From: JAWWOL01 sp033851545
GTDB taxonomy: Bacteria; Actinomycetota; Actinomycetes; JAWWOL01
Assembly: GCA_033851545.1 (NCBI GenBank)
Contig: JAWWOO010000022.1
Location: forward strand, 10,259-74,258
Direction: 5' to 3'
Length of the DNA stretch: 64,000 nucleotides
Every line of letters starts with the position of its first letter. Within the stretch, counting starts at the first letter, position 1. The notes below the pieces were generated by a model. It had not been told where the DNA came from, searched no databases, and saw only the letters and a list, made by a program, of their open reading frames with translations. Shown one piece after another: positions 51,964-58,914 of the stretch. Made by a program: the position numbers and the translations under genes.

Positions 51964-52210
51964 TCACTGCTCGGCTGCCAGCTGGCGCCTCACCTGCTCG
52001 AGGTCGTTCAGGTGCTGCGCACTCAGGCCCGGCATGCGGCGGGTCAGCTCGCCCATCGCCGAGAACAGGTCGTGCAGCGCGTGTGGGTGTCCGGGGCGCG
52101 AGCTCTAGGGTCTGCCTGTACAGCGACGCGGCCTCGTCGAGATCGCCGCGGCAACCGGCCCCATCGCGCGCAAGGCGATCGCTCGACGCGGGTGCTTGAC
52201 CTTGCCCTAA
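51964..52210 (-). pseudogene. Frameshifted remnant of a TPR-type protein gene
   Basis: The minus strand reads KHPRRAIALRAMG in one frame, RGDLDEAASLYRQTLELAP in a second and GHPHALHDLFSAMGELTRRMPGLSAQHLNDLEQVRRQLAAEQ with a TGA at 51964 in the first again. Joined, they give a TPR-like C terminus with two one-base shifts. No upstream part is present, so the gene is truncated by the SnoaL-like gene's region. It is assigned on reading-frame logic and amino-acid pattern only. Confidence 0.5.
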
Positions 52211-52265
52211 GGGGAACCCGCAGCGTCGTTGTAGCACGGCTGAACCCCGAGCAGAGGAGAACGCG

Positions 52266-52592
52266 ATGTCCACCACCCCTGAGGTCATCTCCCGCTATCT
52301 GAAGGCGGCCGACGCCCGCGACACGCGGGCCCTCGTGGCCTGCTTCACCCACGATGGGACAGTTCTGGACGAGGGACACACCTACCGAGGGCACGACCAG
52401 ATCTCCGCGTGGCGGAACGGGCAGGCCGCCAAGTACAAGTACACGACCCAGGTCACGGGCAGCCAGCCGGTCAGCGTCGACGTCTTCCGGGTGAACGCCC
52501 GGATCGAGGGCGACTTCCCCGGCGGGGTGGTTGATCTGACGTTCGACTTCACGCTGGCCGACGGCCGTATTGCCGACCTGAGCATCGGATAG
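52266..52592 (+). CDS. SnoaL/NTF2-like fold protein
   Basis: The 108-residue product (MSTTPEVISRYLKAADARDT, ALVACFTHDGTVLDEGHTYRG, VDLTFDFTLADGRIADLSIG) has the pattern of the SnoaL-like polyketide-cyclase/limonene-epoxide-hydrolase superfamily: N-terminal helix, DGTVLDEG strand, RGHDQI and an end with IADLSI. Fold members bind small hydrophobic ligands; enzyme activity cannot be inferred. It precedes the MerR/GyrI gene by 27 bases on the same strand, an obvious operon whose regulator may sense the same ligand. A GCAGAGGAGA box lies upstream. Confidence 0.85.
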   Translation: MSTTPEVISRYLKAADARDTRALVACFTHDGTVLDEGHTYRGHDQISAWRNGQAAKYKYTTQVTGSQPVSVDVFRVNARIEGDFPGGVVDLTFDFTLADGRIADLSIG

Positions 52593-52619
52593 GCGAGGAT
52601 TGGCACGGAGGTGCGCGCG

Positions 52620-53426
52620 ATGACGGCGAGGTTGTCGATCGGTGAGTTCTCGATCATGACAAGGCTGAGCAAGAAGGCGCTGCGGCACTATCACGAGCTG
52701 GGCCTGCTGGAGCCCGCGCAGACGGATCCGGACAACGGGTACCGACATTACGACACGTCGCAAGTCCGTACGGCGCAGGTGATCCGGCGATTTCGCGGGC
52801 TGGGGATGCCCGTACCTGACGTCAAGGCGATGCTTTCGGCGCCCGATGTCGAGACCCGGAGCGAGATCATCGCAGCGCACCTGGGGCGCATGGAGCACCA
52901 GCTCGGGGAGACGCAGCAAGCAGTCGCGGCGCTTCGTGAGCTGCTGACTCCGGCGCCGGAGCCGATCAGCGTGGAGCTGAGGCAGACACCCGCGACGCTG
53001 GTCGCAGCGATCAGTGAAACCGTTGCGCTGCAGGGGATCACGCGGTGGTTCAGTGAGGCCGTCACCGAGATCTGGGCCGCGCTGGCTGTGGCCGGCGAGG
53101 CCGCGAGCGGTCCCTCAGGCGGGCTGTACTCCGCTGAGCTGTTCACCGAGGAGCGCGGCGCGGTGACCGTCTTCATCCCCTGCCCGCAGTCCATGGGCGC
53201 CGGTCGAGTGCGGTCGCTGGAGCTGCCGGCGGCGGAGTGGGCAGTCACCCTGCACACGGGTCGGCACCGTGCCATCGACCGCACGTACGGCGCTCTTGGC
53301 AGTTACGTCGCCGAACGCCTGCTCGGCGTCGATGGTCCGGTCCGGGAGAACTACCTGCCCGACGGGCCGGATGGCCTGCAGCGTACGGAGATCTGCTGGC
53401 CAGTGTTCCAGACGTCAGCGCGCTGA
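52620..53426 (+). CDS. MerR-family regulator with GyrI-like effector domain
   Basis: The 268-residue regulator has a MerR winged helix (about 5-75: SIGEFSIMTRLSKKALRHYHELGLLEPAQTDPDNGYRHYD), a coiled-coil dimerisation helix (about 80-120) and a GyrI-like ligand-binding domain (about 125-265: VELRQTPATLVAAISETV, AVTVFIPCPQ, ELPAAEWAVTLHTGRHRAIDRTYGAL, ENYLPDGPDGLQRTEICWPV). This is the BltR/TipA-like drug-binding class. ATG 52620 has GGAGG eight bases upstream; a GTG at 52611 is weaker. Its target is likely its own operon with the SnoaL-like gene. Confidence 0.88.
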   Translation: MTARLSIGEFSIMTRLSKKALRHYHELGLLEPAQTDPDNGYRHYDTSQVRTAQVIRRFRGLGMPVPDVKAMLSAPDVETRSEIIAAHLGRMEHQLGETQQAVAALRELLTPAPEPISVELRQTPATLVAAISETVALQGITRWFSEAVTEIWAALAVAGEAASGPSGGLYSAELFTEERGAVTVFIPCPQSMGAGRVRSLELPAAEWAVTLHTGRHRAIDRTYGALGSYVAERLLGVDGPVRENYLPDGPDGLQRTEICWPVFQTSAR

Positions 53427-53486
53427 CAGCCCTGCGTGTTGAGGAAGACCCTGTAGCGCCTCGGCCGGGTCAGCCGAGTCGCACCT

Positions 53487-54161
53487 TCAGCGGGCTCGGC
53501 GGCCGAGCCGGTCCGGCGCAAGCAGGACGACCGCGCGACCCTCGAGCCGCAGCCAACCGCGAGCGGCGAAGTCGGCGAGCGCCTTGTTCACCGTCTCCCG
53601 CGAGGCGCCGACCAGCTGGGCCAGCTCTTCCTGGGTGAGGTCGTGGTTGACCCGGATGCCGCCGGACTCGGTGTGCCCGAACCGGTCGGCCAGCGACAGC
53701 AGCGTCTTGGCCACCCGACCTGGCACGTCGGAGAAGACGAGGTCGGCCAGTGCCTCGTTGGTGCGGCGGAGCCGCTGCGCCAGTGCCTGCAGCAGGGCCG
53801 GTGCCACCTCGGGACGCTCGGTCAACCAGGGCCGCAGCGCGTCGTGCGGGAAGACCAGGAGCCGGCAGTCGGTGACGGCCGTCGCGCTCGCCGTACGGGG
53901 TGACGGGTCGAAGAGGGAGAGCTCGCCGAACATCTCGTGCGGGCCCAGGACGGCGAGCATGTTCTCTCGCCCGTCGGCAGCCGACCGGGAGATCTTGATC
54001 TTGCCATCCTCGATGACGTAGAGCGCGTCGCCGATGTCGCCCTCGGCGAAGATCACGTCACCGCGGCTCACGGAGAGGTGGGACAACGACGGAAGCAGCG
54101 CTGCCGTTGTCTCCGGCCCGAGCGCCGCGAACAGCGCGACGCGGGCGAGTCCGTCCTCCAC
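53487..54161 (-). CDS. crp: Crp/Fnr-family regulator, GlxR/Rv3676-like
   Basis: The 224-residue protein has a cyclic-nucleotide-binding domain (SVSRGDVIFAEGDIGDALYVIEDGKIKIS, MFGELSLFDPSPRTASATA with the phosphate-binding GELSL and RT) and a winged helix with LTQEELAQLVGASRETVNKALADFAARGWL. Residues and length match the actinobacterial cAMP-responsive global regulator. GTG start. Position between MBL-type genes and nth is the conserved one. Targets would be TGTGA-N6-TCACA sites genome-wide; none was found with confidence in this window. Confidence 0.94.
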   Translation of the reverse strand: MEDGLARVALFAALGPETTAALLPSLSHLSVSRGDVIFAEGDIGDALYVIEDGKIKISRSAADGRENMLAVLGPHEMFGELSLFDPSPRTASATAVTDCRLLVFPHDALRPWLTERPEVAPALLQALAQRLRRTNEALADLVFSDVPGRVAKTLLSLADRFGHTESGGIRVNHDLTQEELAQLVGASRETVNKALADFAARGWLRLEGRAVVLLAPDRLGRRAR

Positions 54162-54219
54162 GGCGCTCAGTCTGCCGCAGGGAGGCCTGGAGTACGAGTG
54201 GAGCCGGAGCGGGTGTGGA

Positions 54220-54432
54220 TCATCCGGCGGCGTGCCGACGGCGCCAGTAGCCCTCGAGGGCAGGGCCGAAGCCCTGCTGGACGTAGGTCTCCACCTCGTC
54301 CGGCCGGGCCGAGTCGAGGAACTCGAGAAGCTGCTCGCCCAGCGCGTCGCGGCGCAACGGCCGCTCGACCCAGTCCATCAGCAGCATCAGGCCGAGCAAC
54401 GCCAGCGGGAGTCCGAGAAGCGCGAACAGCAT
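54220..54432 (-). CDS. Small membrane protein (Rv3675-like position)
   Basis: A 70-residue protein with one strong N-terminal membrane segment (MLFALLGLPLALLGLMLLMDWVE) and an amphipathic cytoplasmic tail (RRDALGEQLLEFLDSARPDEVETYVQQGFGPALEGYWRRRHAAG). It occupies the slot of Rv3675, an uncharacterised membrane protein between crp and nth, but is only about half that length. It is co-directional with crp; function unknown. Confidence 0.75.
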   Translation of the reverse strand: MLFALLGLPLALLGLMLLMDWVERPLRRDALGEQLLEFLDSARPDEVETYVQQGFGPALEGYWRRRHAAG

Positions 54433-54487
54433 GCTTGTTCATCGACCGCGCAGGCAGTTGATAAACCGGCGTTCGGCGCAACCTGGG

Positions 54488-55051
54488 TCAGACGCTGACC
54501 GGGAACCGCTGCTCTGGCGGCTGGGGCAGGGCGACGAGGCAGAGCGTGGGCTCCTCGCGGTAGCGCGCGATGAGCTCGGTCGTGGCCGCGGCGATCCGCT
54601 TGTGCAGCGCGGAACGGTAGTCGGAGAGCTGCTGCTCGGCCTCTTCCAGCGCGAGGATCAGTCCCTGCGTGGCGACCGGGTCCTCGCTGTCGACCTCGCG
54701 TGACCACAGGCTGCTCAGGTCGGGGAGCTCGGAGAGCTCGCCCGCCGGGTCGCCGACCATCTCGATCAGCGCGCCCCGGCTGGTCGTGACCCGCACGTCG
54801 GCGAGCACGTCGCGGAGGTTGTCGATGGCTTGGCCGCCGGAGCTGGTCGCGCGGACGACGTCGAGCCTCGCCTGCATGATCCGGCGCCAGTAGGAGACCC
54901 GGCCCTCCTCGGCGGACAGGACGGTGCGGTACTCCCGCAGCGCCTCCAACGAGAGGTGGTCGAACTCCGAGTTGCGCTGGGGCACGGTACGGATGGCGCG
55001 GGCCCGCTCTGCTGCCCGCTCACTCGCTCGCTCGGCGCTTGCTGACTTCAT
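54488..55051 (-). CDS. rsiG: RsiG-like c-di-GMP-binding anti-sigma factor
   Basis: The 187-residue, mostly helical protein has the exact RsiG c-di-GMP-binding motif E-x3-S-x2-R-x3-Q-x3-D: Glu49, Ser53, Arg56, Gln60 and Asp64 in EEGRVSYWRRIMQARLD. A second, partial copy (Glu139, Ser143, Arg146, with His150 and Ala154 replacing Gln and Asp) lies in EQQLSDYRSALHKRI. In Streptomyces, RsiG bound to c-di-GMP sequesters the sporulation sigma factor WhiG; the antiparallel helical hairpin with two motifs is the known fold. The gene is divergent from nth, with a perfect BldD box in its promoter. No whiG is in the window. Confidence 0.85.
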   Translation of the reverse strand: MKSASAERASERAAERARAIRTVPQRNSEFDHLSLEALREYRTVLSAEEGRVSYWRRIMQARLDVVRATSSGGQAIDNLRDVLADVRVTTSRGALIEMVGDPAGELSELPDLSSLWSREVDSEDPVATQGLILALEEAEQQLSDYRSALHKRIAAATTELIARYREEPTLCLVALPQPPEQRFPVSV

Positions 55052-55058
55052 CGACCCG

Positions 55059-55094
55059 CCCGATTCTCGTTACGCTGAGTAACTACGAATCGGG
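55059..55094. promoter_or_regulatory. BldD box inside a larger dyad, rsiG-nth divergent region
   Basis: GTTACGCTGAGTAAC (55069-55083) matches all fixed positions of the BldD consensus nTnACnC(A/T)GnGTnAn. It is enclosed by CCCGATTC (55059-55066) and GAATCGGG (55087-55094), giving a 36-bp nested inverted repeat. The box ends 18 bases before the rsiG ATG (55051) and 89 bases before nth, so it should affect rsiG most directly. Confidence 0.8.
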
Positions 55095-55171
55095 CATCGT
55101 CTGACTCTGTGAGGTGCTTGAGAAGGATCACCCCAACGGGTCAACGCAACGCCTTCCCGTAGGCTGAACGG

Positions 55172-55909
55172 GTGACCAGCCCTGCGCAGCCGACCCCGAC
55201 CGGCGAGTCCCGTACGGCGCTGGTCCGGCGGGCCCGGCGGATCAACCGCGAGCTGGCCGAGATGTATCCCGATGCCCACTGCGAGCTCGACTTCACGACG
55301 CCGCTCGAGCTTCTGGTCCCCACGATCCTGTCGGCCCAGGCCACCGACAAGAAGATCAACGAGGTCACCCCGACCGTGTTCAACCGCTGGCCGGACGCCG
55401 CCTCCTATGCCGCGGCCGACCGGGACGAGATGGAGGCGGTGCTCAAGCCGACCGGCTTCTTCCGGGCCAAGACCAACAGCTTGATCAACCTGGGTACGGC
55501 GCTGACGGAGCGCTACCACGGCGAGGTGCCGCCGCGGCTCGCCGACCTGGTCACCCTCCCGGGCGTCGGCCGCAAGACCGCCAACGTCGTCCTGGGCAAC
55601 GCCTTCGGCATTCCTGGCATCACCGTGGACACGCACTTCGGCCGGCTCTCCCGACGTTTCGGGTTCACCGACCAGCAGGACCCGGTCAAGGTCGAGGCCG
55701 AGATCGCCACCCTGATCCCCAAGGCCGAGTGGACCGACTTCTCCCAGCGGATGATCTGGCACGGCCGGCGGATGTGCCACGCCCGCAAGCCGGCCTGCGG
55801 GGTCTGCCCGCTCGCGCGGCTCTGCCCGGCCTATGGCGAGGGACCCACCGATCCCGCGGTCGCGGCCAAGCTGGTGAAGACCTCGGCGCAGGTCGCGGTC
55901 TCGGCGTGA
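55172..55909 (+). CDS. nth: Endonuclease III
   Basis: The 245-residue base-excision glycosylase has the helix-hairpin-helix LPGVGRKTANVVLGNAFGIPGITVDTHFGR, with catalytic Lys (GRKTANV) and Asp (VDTH). The [4Fe-4S] site is C-x6-C-x2-C-x5-C (CHARKPACGVCPLARLC). It removes oxidised pyrimidines and cleaves the backbone. The GTG start follows the rsiG divergent region, and its stop overlaps the TlpA-like gene (GTGA). Length is slightly longer than E. coli Nth (211) because of both ends. Confidence 0.96.
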   Translation: MTSPAQPTPTGESRTALVRRARRINRELAEMYPDAHCELDFTTPLELLVPTILSAQATDKKINEVTPTVFNRWPDAASYAAADRDEMEAVLKPTGFFRAKTNSLINLGTALTERYHGEVPPRLADLVTLPGVGRKTANVVLGNAFGIPGITVDTHFGRLSRRFGFTDQQDPVKVEAEIATLIPKAEWTDFSQRMIWHGRRMCHARKPACGVCPLARLCPAYGEGPTDPAVAAKLVKTSAQVAVSA

Positions 55910-56496
55910 GCCCGGCCCGGCGGCTCGTCGGCGCCCTCCTGGCGCCGCTGCTGCTCGCCTCGCTGGTCGCCTGCAACCCCTCGGTCACCCCGCCGAGCGC
56001 ACGACCGGTCGATGCCTCCAAGGTGACGGCCGCGCGGCTCGACCCTTGCCCCGCCGCCGGAAAGCAGGTGAGCGGCGGACTACCGCACCTGACCCTGCCC
56101 TGTCTCGACGGCACGGGATCAGTCGATCTGGCCGGGTTGCGGGGACCGATGCTGGTCAATGTCTGGTACAGCACCTGCGAGCCCTGCCAGAAGGAAGCGA
56201 AGTTCGTCGAGCAGTTCTGGGCTGCTGCCAAGGGCAAGGTGCAGGTCCTGGGCATCGATGTCGAGCCCCAGCCCAACGAGGGCCTGGACTTCGCCATCGC
56301 CTACCGCCTCCACTACCCGTCGATCAGCGACCAGCACGTCGTGGTCCAGGGCAAGCTCGGTCTCCAGGGCTTTCCCTCCACCTACTTCGTCGACGCCACA
56401 GGGCATCTCACCGGGCAGCCACAGATCGGGCCCTTCACGACGTATGCCGACCTGGTCGCCGCCGTCCACCGCAACCTCGGGGTGTCTGTGCCATGA
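55906..56496 (+). CDS. TlpA/ResA-like membrane-anchored thioredoxin
   Basis: The 196-residue protein has a lipobox LVAC (Cys23) and a thioredoxin fold with the active site CEPC in VNVWYSTCEPCQKEAKF, preceded by LPHLTLPCLDGTGSVDLAGLRGP. The cis-proline GFPSTYFVD follows. It reduces extracytoplasmic disulfides, possibly in cytochrome c maturation or for MarP targets. GTG start overlaps the nth stop and its stop overlaps the NUDIX start, so nth-tlpA-nudix are translationally coupled, as in Rv3674c-Rv3672c. Confidence 0.9.
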   Translation: MSPARRLVGALLAPLLLASLVACNPSVTPPSARPVDASKVTAARLDPCPAAGKQVSGGLPHLTLPCLDGTGSVDLAGLRGPMLVNVWYSTCEPCQKEAKFVEQFWAAAKGKVQVLGIDVEPQPNEGLDFAIAYRLHYPSISDQHVVVQGKLGLQGFPSTYFVDATGHLTGQPQIGPFTTYADLVAAVHRNLGVSVP

Positions 56497-57143
56497 CCGG
56501 CCTGCCTGGCTGGTTGCAGCAGCTCGCCGCCTCGGCGCCCGCGCTGACCGGTGACCAGCTGTCCCGCTTCCCGCCGCCGGACGAAGGCGGTCGCGAGTCC
56601 GCCGTCCTGGTGCTGTTCGGCGAGGGCCCGTCCGGGCCGGACGTGCTCCTCATCGAGCGGGCGGCGACGATGCGCAGCCACCCCGGGCAGCCGGCGTTCC
56701 CTGGCGGGGCGATCGACCCCGGCGACGCCTCGCCGACCGCTGCCGCCCTGCGGGAGGCGGTCGAGGAGACCGGCCTCGACCCGGCCGGCGTGGACGTGAT
56801 CGGCGAGCTGCCGCAGCTGTGGCTGCCGCCGAGCGGCTTCGTCGTCGTGCCGGTGCTGGCCTGGTGGCGGGAGCCGTCCGCCGTGTCCGCCGTCGACCCG
56901 GCCGAGTGTGCCGCCGTGGCCCGCATACCGGTGGCGGACCTGACCGACCCGGCCAACCGGCTGCGCGTACAGCACCAGAGCGGCTACGTCGGGCCGGCGT
57001 TCGAGGTCGGCGGCATGCTGGTGTGGGGCTTCACGGCCGGCCTGCTCGACCGGCTGCTCGACCTGGCCGGCTGGGCGCTGCCCTGGGACCTGGCCCGGGT
57101 GCGGGAGATCACGTCGGACGGCCTGCTGGTCCCGCCGGCGTGA
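56493..57143 (+). CDS. NUDIX hydrolase, CoA pyrophosphatase-like
   Basis: The 216-residue protein has the Nudix box GGAIDPGDASPTAAALREAVEETGLD, with REAVEETG giving the metal-binding glutamates and the preceding HPGQPAFPGGA of the CoA diphosphatase subgroup (LLxxRSxxMRxHxGQPAFPGG type). It probably cleaves CoA or related pyrophosphates. Start ATG overlaps the TlpA stop by ATGA. The C-terminal helix (GFTAGLLDRLLDLAGW) is usual. Rv3672c-like position. Confidence 0.9.
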   Translation: MTGLPGWLQQLAASAPALTGDQLSRFPPPDEGGRESAVLVLFGEGPSGPDVLLIERAATMRSHPGQPAFPGGAIDPGDASPTAAALREAVEETGLDPAGVDVIGELPQLWLPPSGFVVVPVLAWWREPSAVSAVDPAECAAVARIPVADLTDPANRLRVQHQSGYVGPAFEVGGMLVWGFTAGLLDRLLDLAGWALPWDLARVREITSDGLLVPPA

Positions 57144-57198
57144 GCCGACCGGTACGGTCAACGACGGACAACCCGACGAGTGGTGAGAGGCAGGTTCG

Positions 57199-57627
57199 AT
57201 GTCCGGCAACCGGCTAGTGCTGGGCATCGGAGCGGTGACCGCCGTGTCCGTGCTCCTCGGCACCGAGGGCTGCCAGCGCCAGTCTCCGCGGTTCGACCGG
57301 ACCCCTGCCTCGGCTCCGGCGATCGTCGCCTCTGTCGGACCGTCCGGCGACCAGACGGTGACCCTGCAGATGACCGACCTGTTCCGCTTCGAGCCCGCCA
57401 ACGTCGTCGTCCACGCCGGCAAGATCACGGTGACCCTGGCCAACGCGGGCAAGGATCCCCACCAGTTCGAGGTCCCTTCGCTCGACGTCAGCACCGGCAA
57501 CATCCCTGGCCACACGACGAAGACGGTGACCTTCACGATCCCCAAGGGAGTCGCCACCTATGCCTTCGACTGCGCCTACCACACGTCCGAGCACATGGTC
57601 GGGACGCTGACCGTCCAGGGGTTCTGA
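57199..57627 (+). CDS. Exported cupredoxin-like protein
   Basis: A 142-residue protein with an N-terminal hydrophobic export signal (about 5-25) and a cupredoxin fold: VTLQMTDLFRFEPANVVVHAGKITVTLANAGKDPHQFEVPSL and a C-terminal FDCAYHTSEHMVGTLTV. Copper ligands are His (DPHQF), Cys (FDCAYH), His (CAYH or SEH) and Met (HM), as in plastocyanin/azurin-type sites. The sequence before Cys25 (GTEG) does not fit a lipobox, so lipidation is unlikely. It is inserted between the NUDIX gene and marP. Confidence 0.85.
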   Translation: MSGNRLVLGIGAVTAVSVLLGTEGCQRQSPRFDRTPASAPAIVASVGPSGDQTVTLQMTDLFRFEPANVVVHAGKITVTLANAGKDPHQFEVPSLDVSTGNIPGHTTKTVTFTIPKGVATYAFDCAYHTSEHMVGTLTVQGF

Positions 57628-57631
57628 CCGC

Positions 57632-58819
57632 ATGGGGGATGTCCTCGACGTCGTCCTGGTGGTCGTGGTCGCCGGGTTCGGCGTCTCCGGCTTCCGGCAG
57701 GGGTTCGTGGTCGGGGCGGTGTCCTTCCTCGGTTTCCTCGGCGGCGGCGTGGCCGGGGCCAAGGTCGCGGCCCCGCTGCTGCACTGGCTCGGCCACGGCG
57801 AGGGCCAGCCGTTGGCAGCGATCAGCGTCGTGTTCGTCGGAGCGATCCTGGGCCAGCTGCTGCTGACCCCCATCGGCGCGGCGGTGCGGCGCCGGCTGCG
57901 CTGGCGGTCGGCCGAGCTGGTCGACTCGGTCTCCGGGGCGTTGGTCAGTGTCGCCGGAGTGCTGCTGGTGGCGTGGCTCGTCGGCACAGCGGTCGCGCAC
58001 TCCCAGCTCCGCCCGCTGGCCCGTCAGGTGCAGCACTCAAGGGTGCTGACCTCGATCCAGACCCTGATGCCGGACCAGGCGCAGACCTGGTTCGCGGCGT
58101 TCCAGCGGCTGTTCGACCGCAACGGGTTCCCGCAGGTGTTCGGCGGGATCGGGCCGGAGAGCATCATCGACGTCCCGGCCCCGAACGCCGCTCTCGTACA
58201 GTCCCCGGCCGTCGTCCTCGCCCGCCACGACGTGCTGGTCATCCACGGTCAGGCACCGTCGTGCAGCAGGGACATCCAGGGCACCGGGTTCGTCTTCTCG
58301 CCGCACCACCTGATGACCAACGCCCACGTCGTCGCCGGCGTCCGGTCGCTCACCGTCGCGCAGGCAGACGGCACGCAGTACGACGCCACCGTCGTGCTCT
58401 ACGACCCGCAGCGCGACGTCGCGGTCCTCTACGTGCCCAAGCTCGAGGTCCAGCCGCTGGCCTTCGCCGGGCCGGTCAGCGGCCAGGCGGATGCCGTCGT
58501 GGTCGGCTACCCGCAGGGCGGCCCGTTCACCCCCGTGGCCGCCCGGGTCCGCGAAAGGCTCAAGGCCCGTGGCCCGAACATCTACCAGAGCGCCTCGGTG
58601 ACCCGCGAGATCTACTCGCTCTACGCGCCCGTACGCCCCGGCAACTCCGGCGGCCCGCTGCTCAACCCCAAGGGCGGGGTGCTCGGCGTGGTCTTCGCCG
58701 CCTCGCTCGACGACAGCGCGACCGGGTACGCGTTGACGGCGGCCGAGGTCGCACCCGACGCGACGGCGGGCGGTGCGCTGACCGGCAAGGTACCGACCGG
58801 CGGCTGCACCAACGACTGA
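57632..58819 (+). CDS. marP: MarP-family membrane serine protease
   Basis: The 395-residue protein has four N-terminal membrane segments of the CvpA type (about 5-125) and a periplasmic trypsin-like domain with triad His232 (TNAHVVAG), Asp262 (RDVAVL) and Ser339 (GNSGGP). Cys211 and Cys392 correspond to the activating disulfide of M. tuberculosis MarP (Cys214/Cys395), needed for acid- and oxidation-triggered activity. It is the last member of the conserved nth-to-marP run. ATG at 57632 is five bases after the cupredoxin stop. Confidence 0.94.
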   Translation: MGDVLDVVLVVVVAGFGVSGFRQGFVVGAVSFLGFLGGGVAGAKVAAPLLHWLGHGEGQPLAAISVVFVGAILGQLLLTPIGAAVRRRLRWRSAELVDSVSGALVSVAGVLLVAWLVGTAVAHSQLRPLARQVQHSRVLTSIQTLMPDQAQTWFAAFQRLFDRNGFPQVFGGIGPESIIDVPAPNAALVQSPAVVLARHDVLVIHGQAPSCSRDIQGTGFVFSPHHLMTNAHVVAGVRSLTVAQADGTQYDATVVLYDPQRDVAVLYVPKLEVQPLAFAGPVSGQADAVVVGYPQGGPFTPVAARVRERLKARGPNIYQSASVTREIYSLYAPVRPGNSGGPLLNPKGGVLGVVFAASLDDSATGYALTAAEVAPDATAGGALTGKVPTGGCTND

Positions 58820-58914
58820 CCTCCCAAATACGTGCATTCCGGGCCTGTCGGAAGAACCGGCAGGTGTGGTTAGATTCCGCGCACGGGCCGGACCGACCAG
58901 TGGGGGTTGTCATC

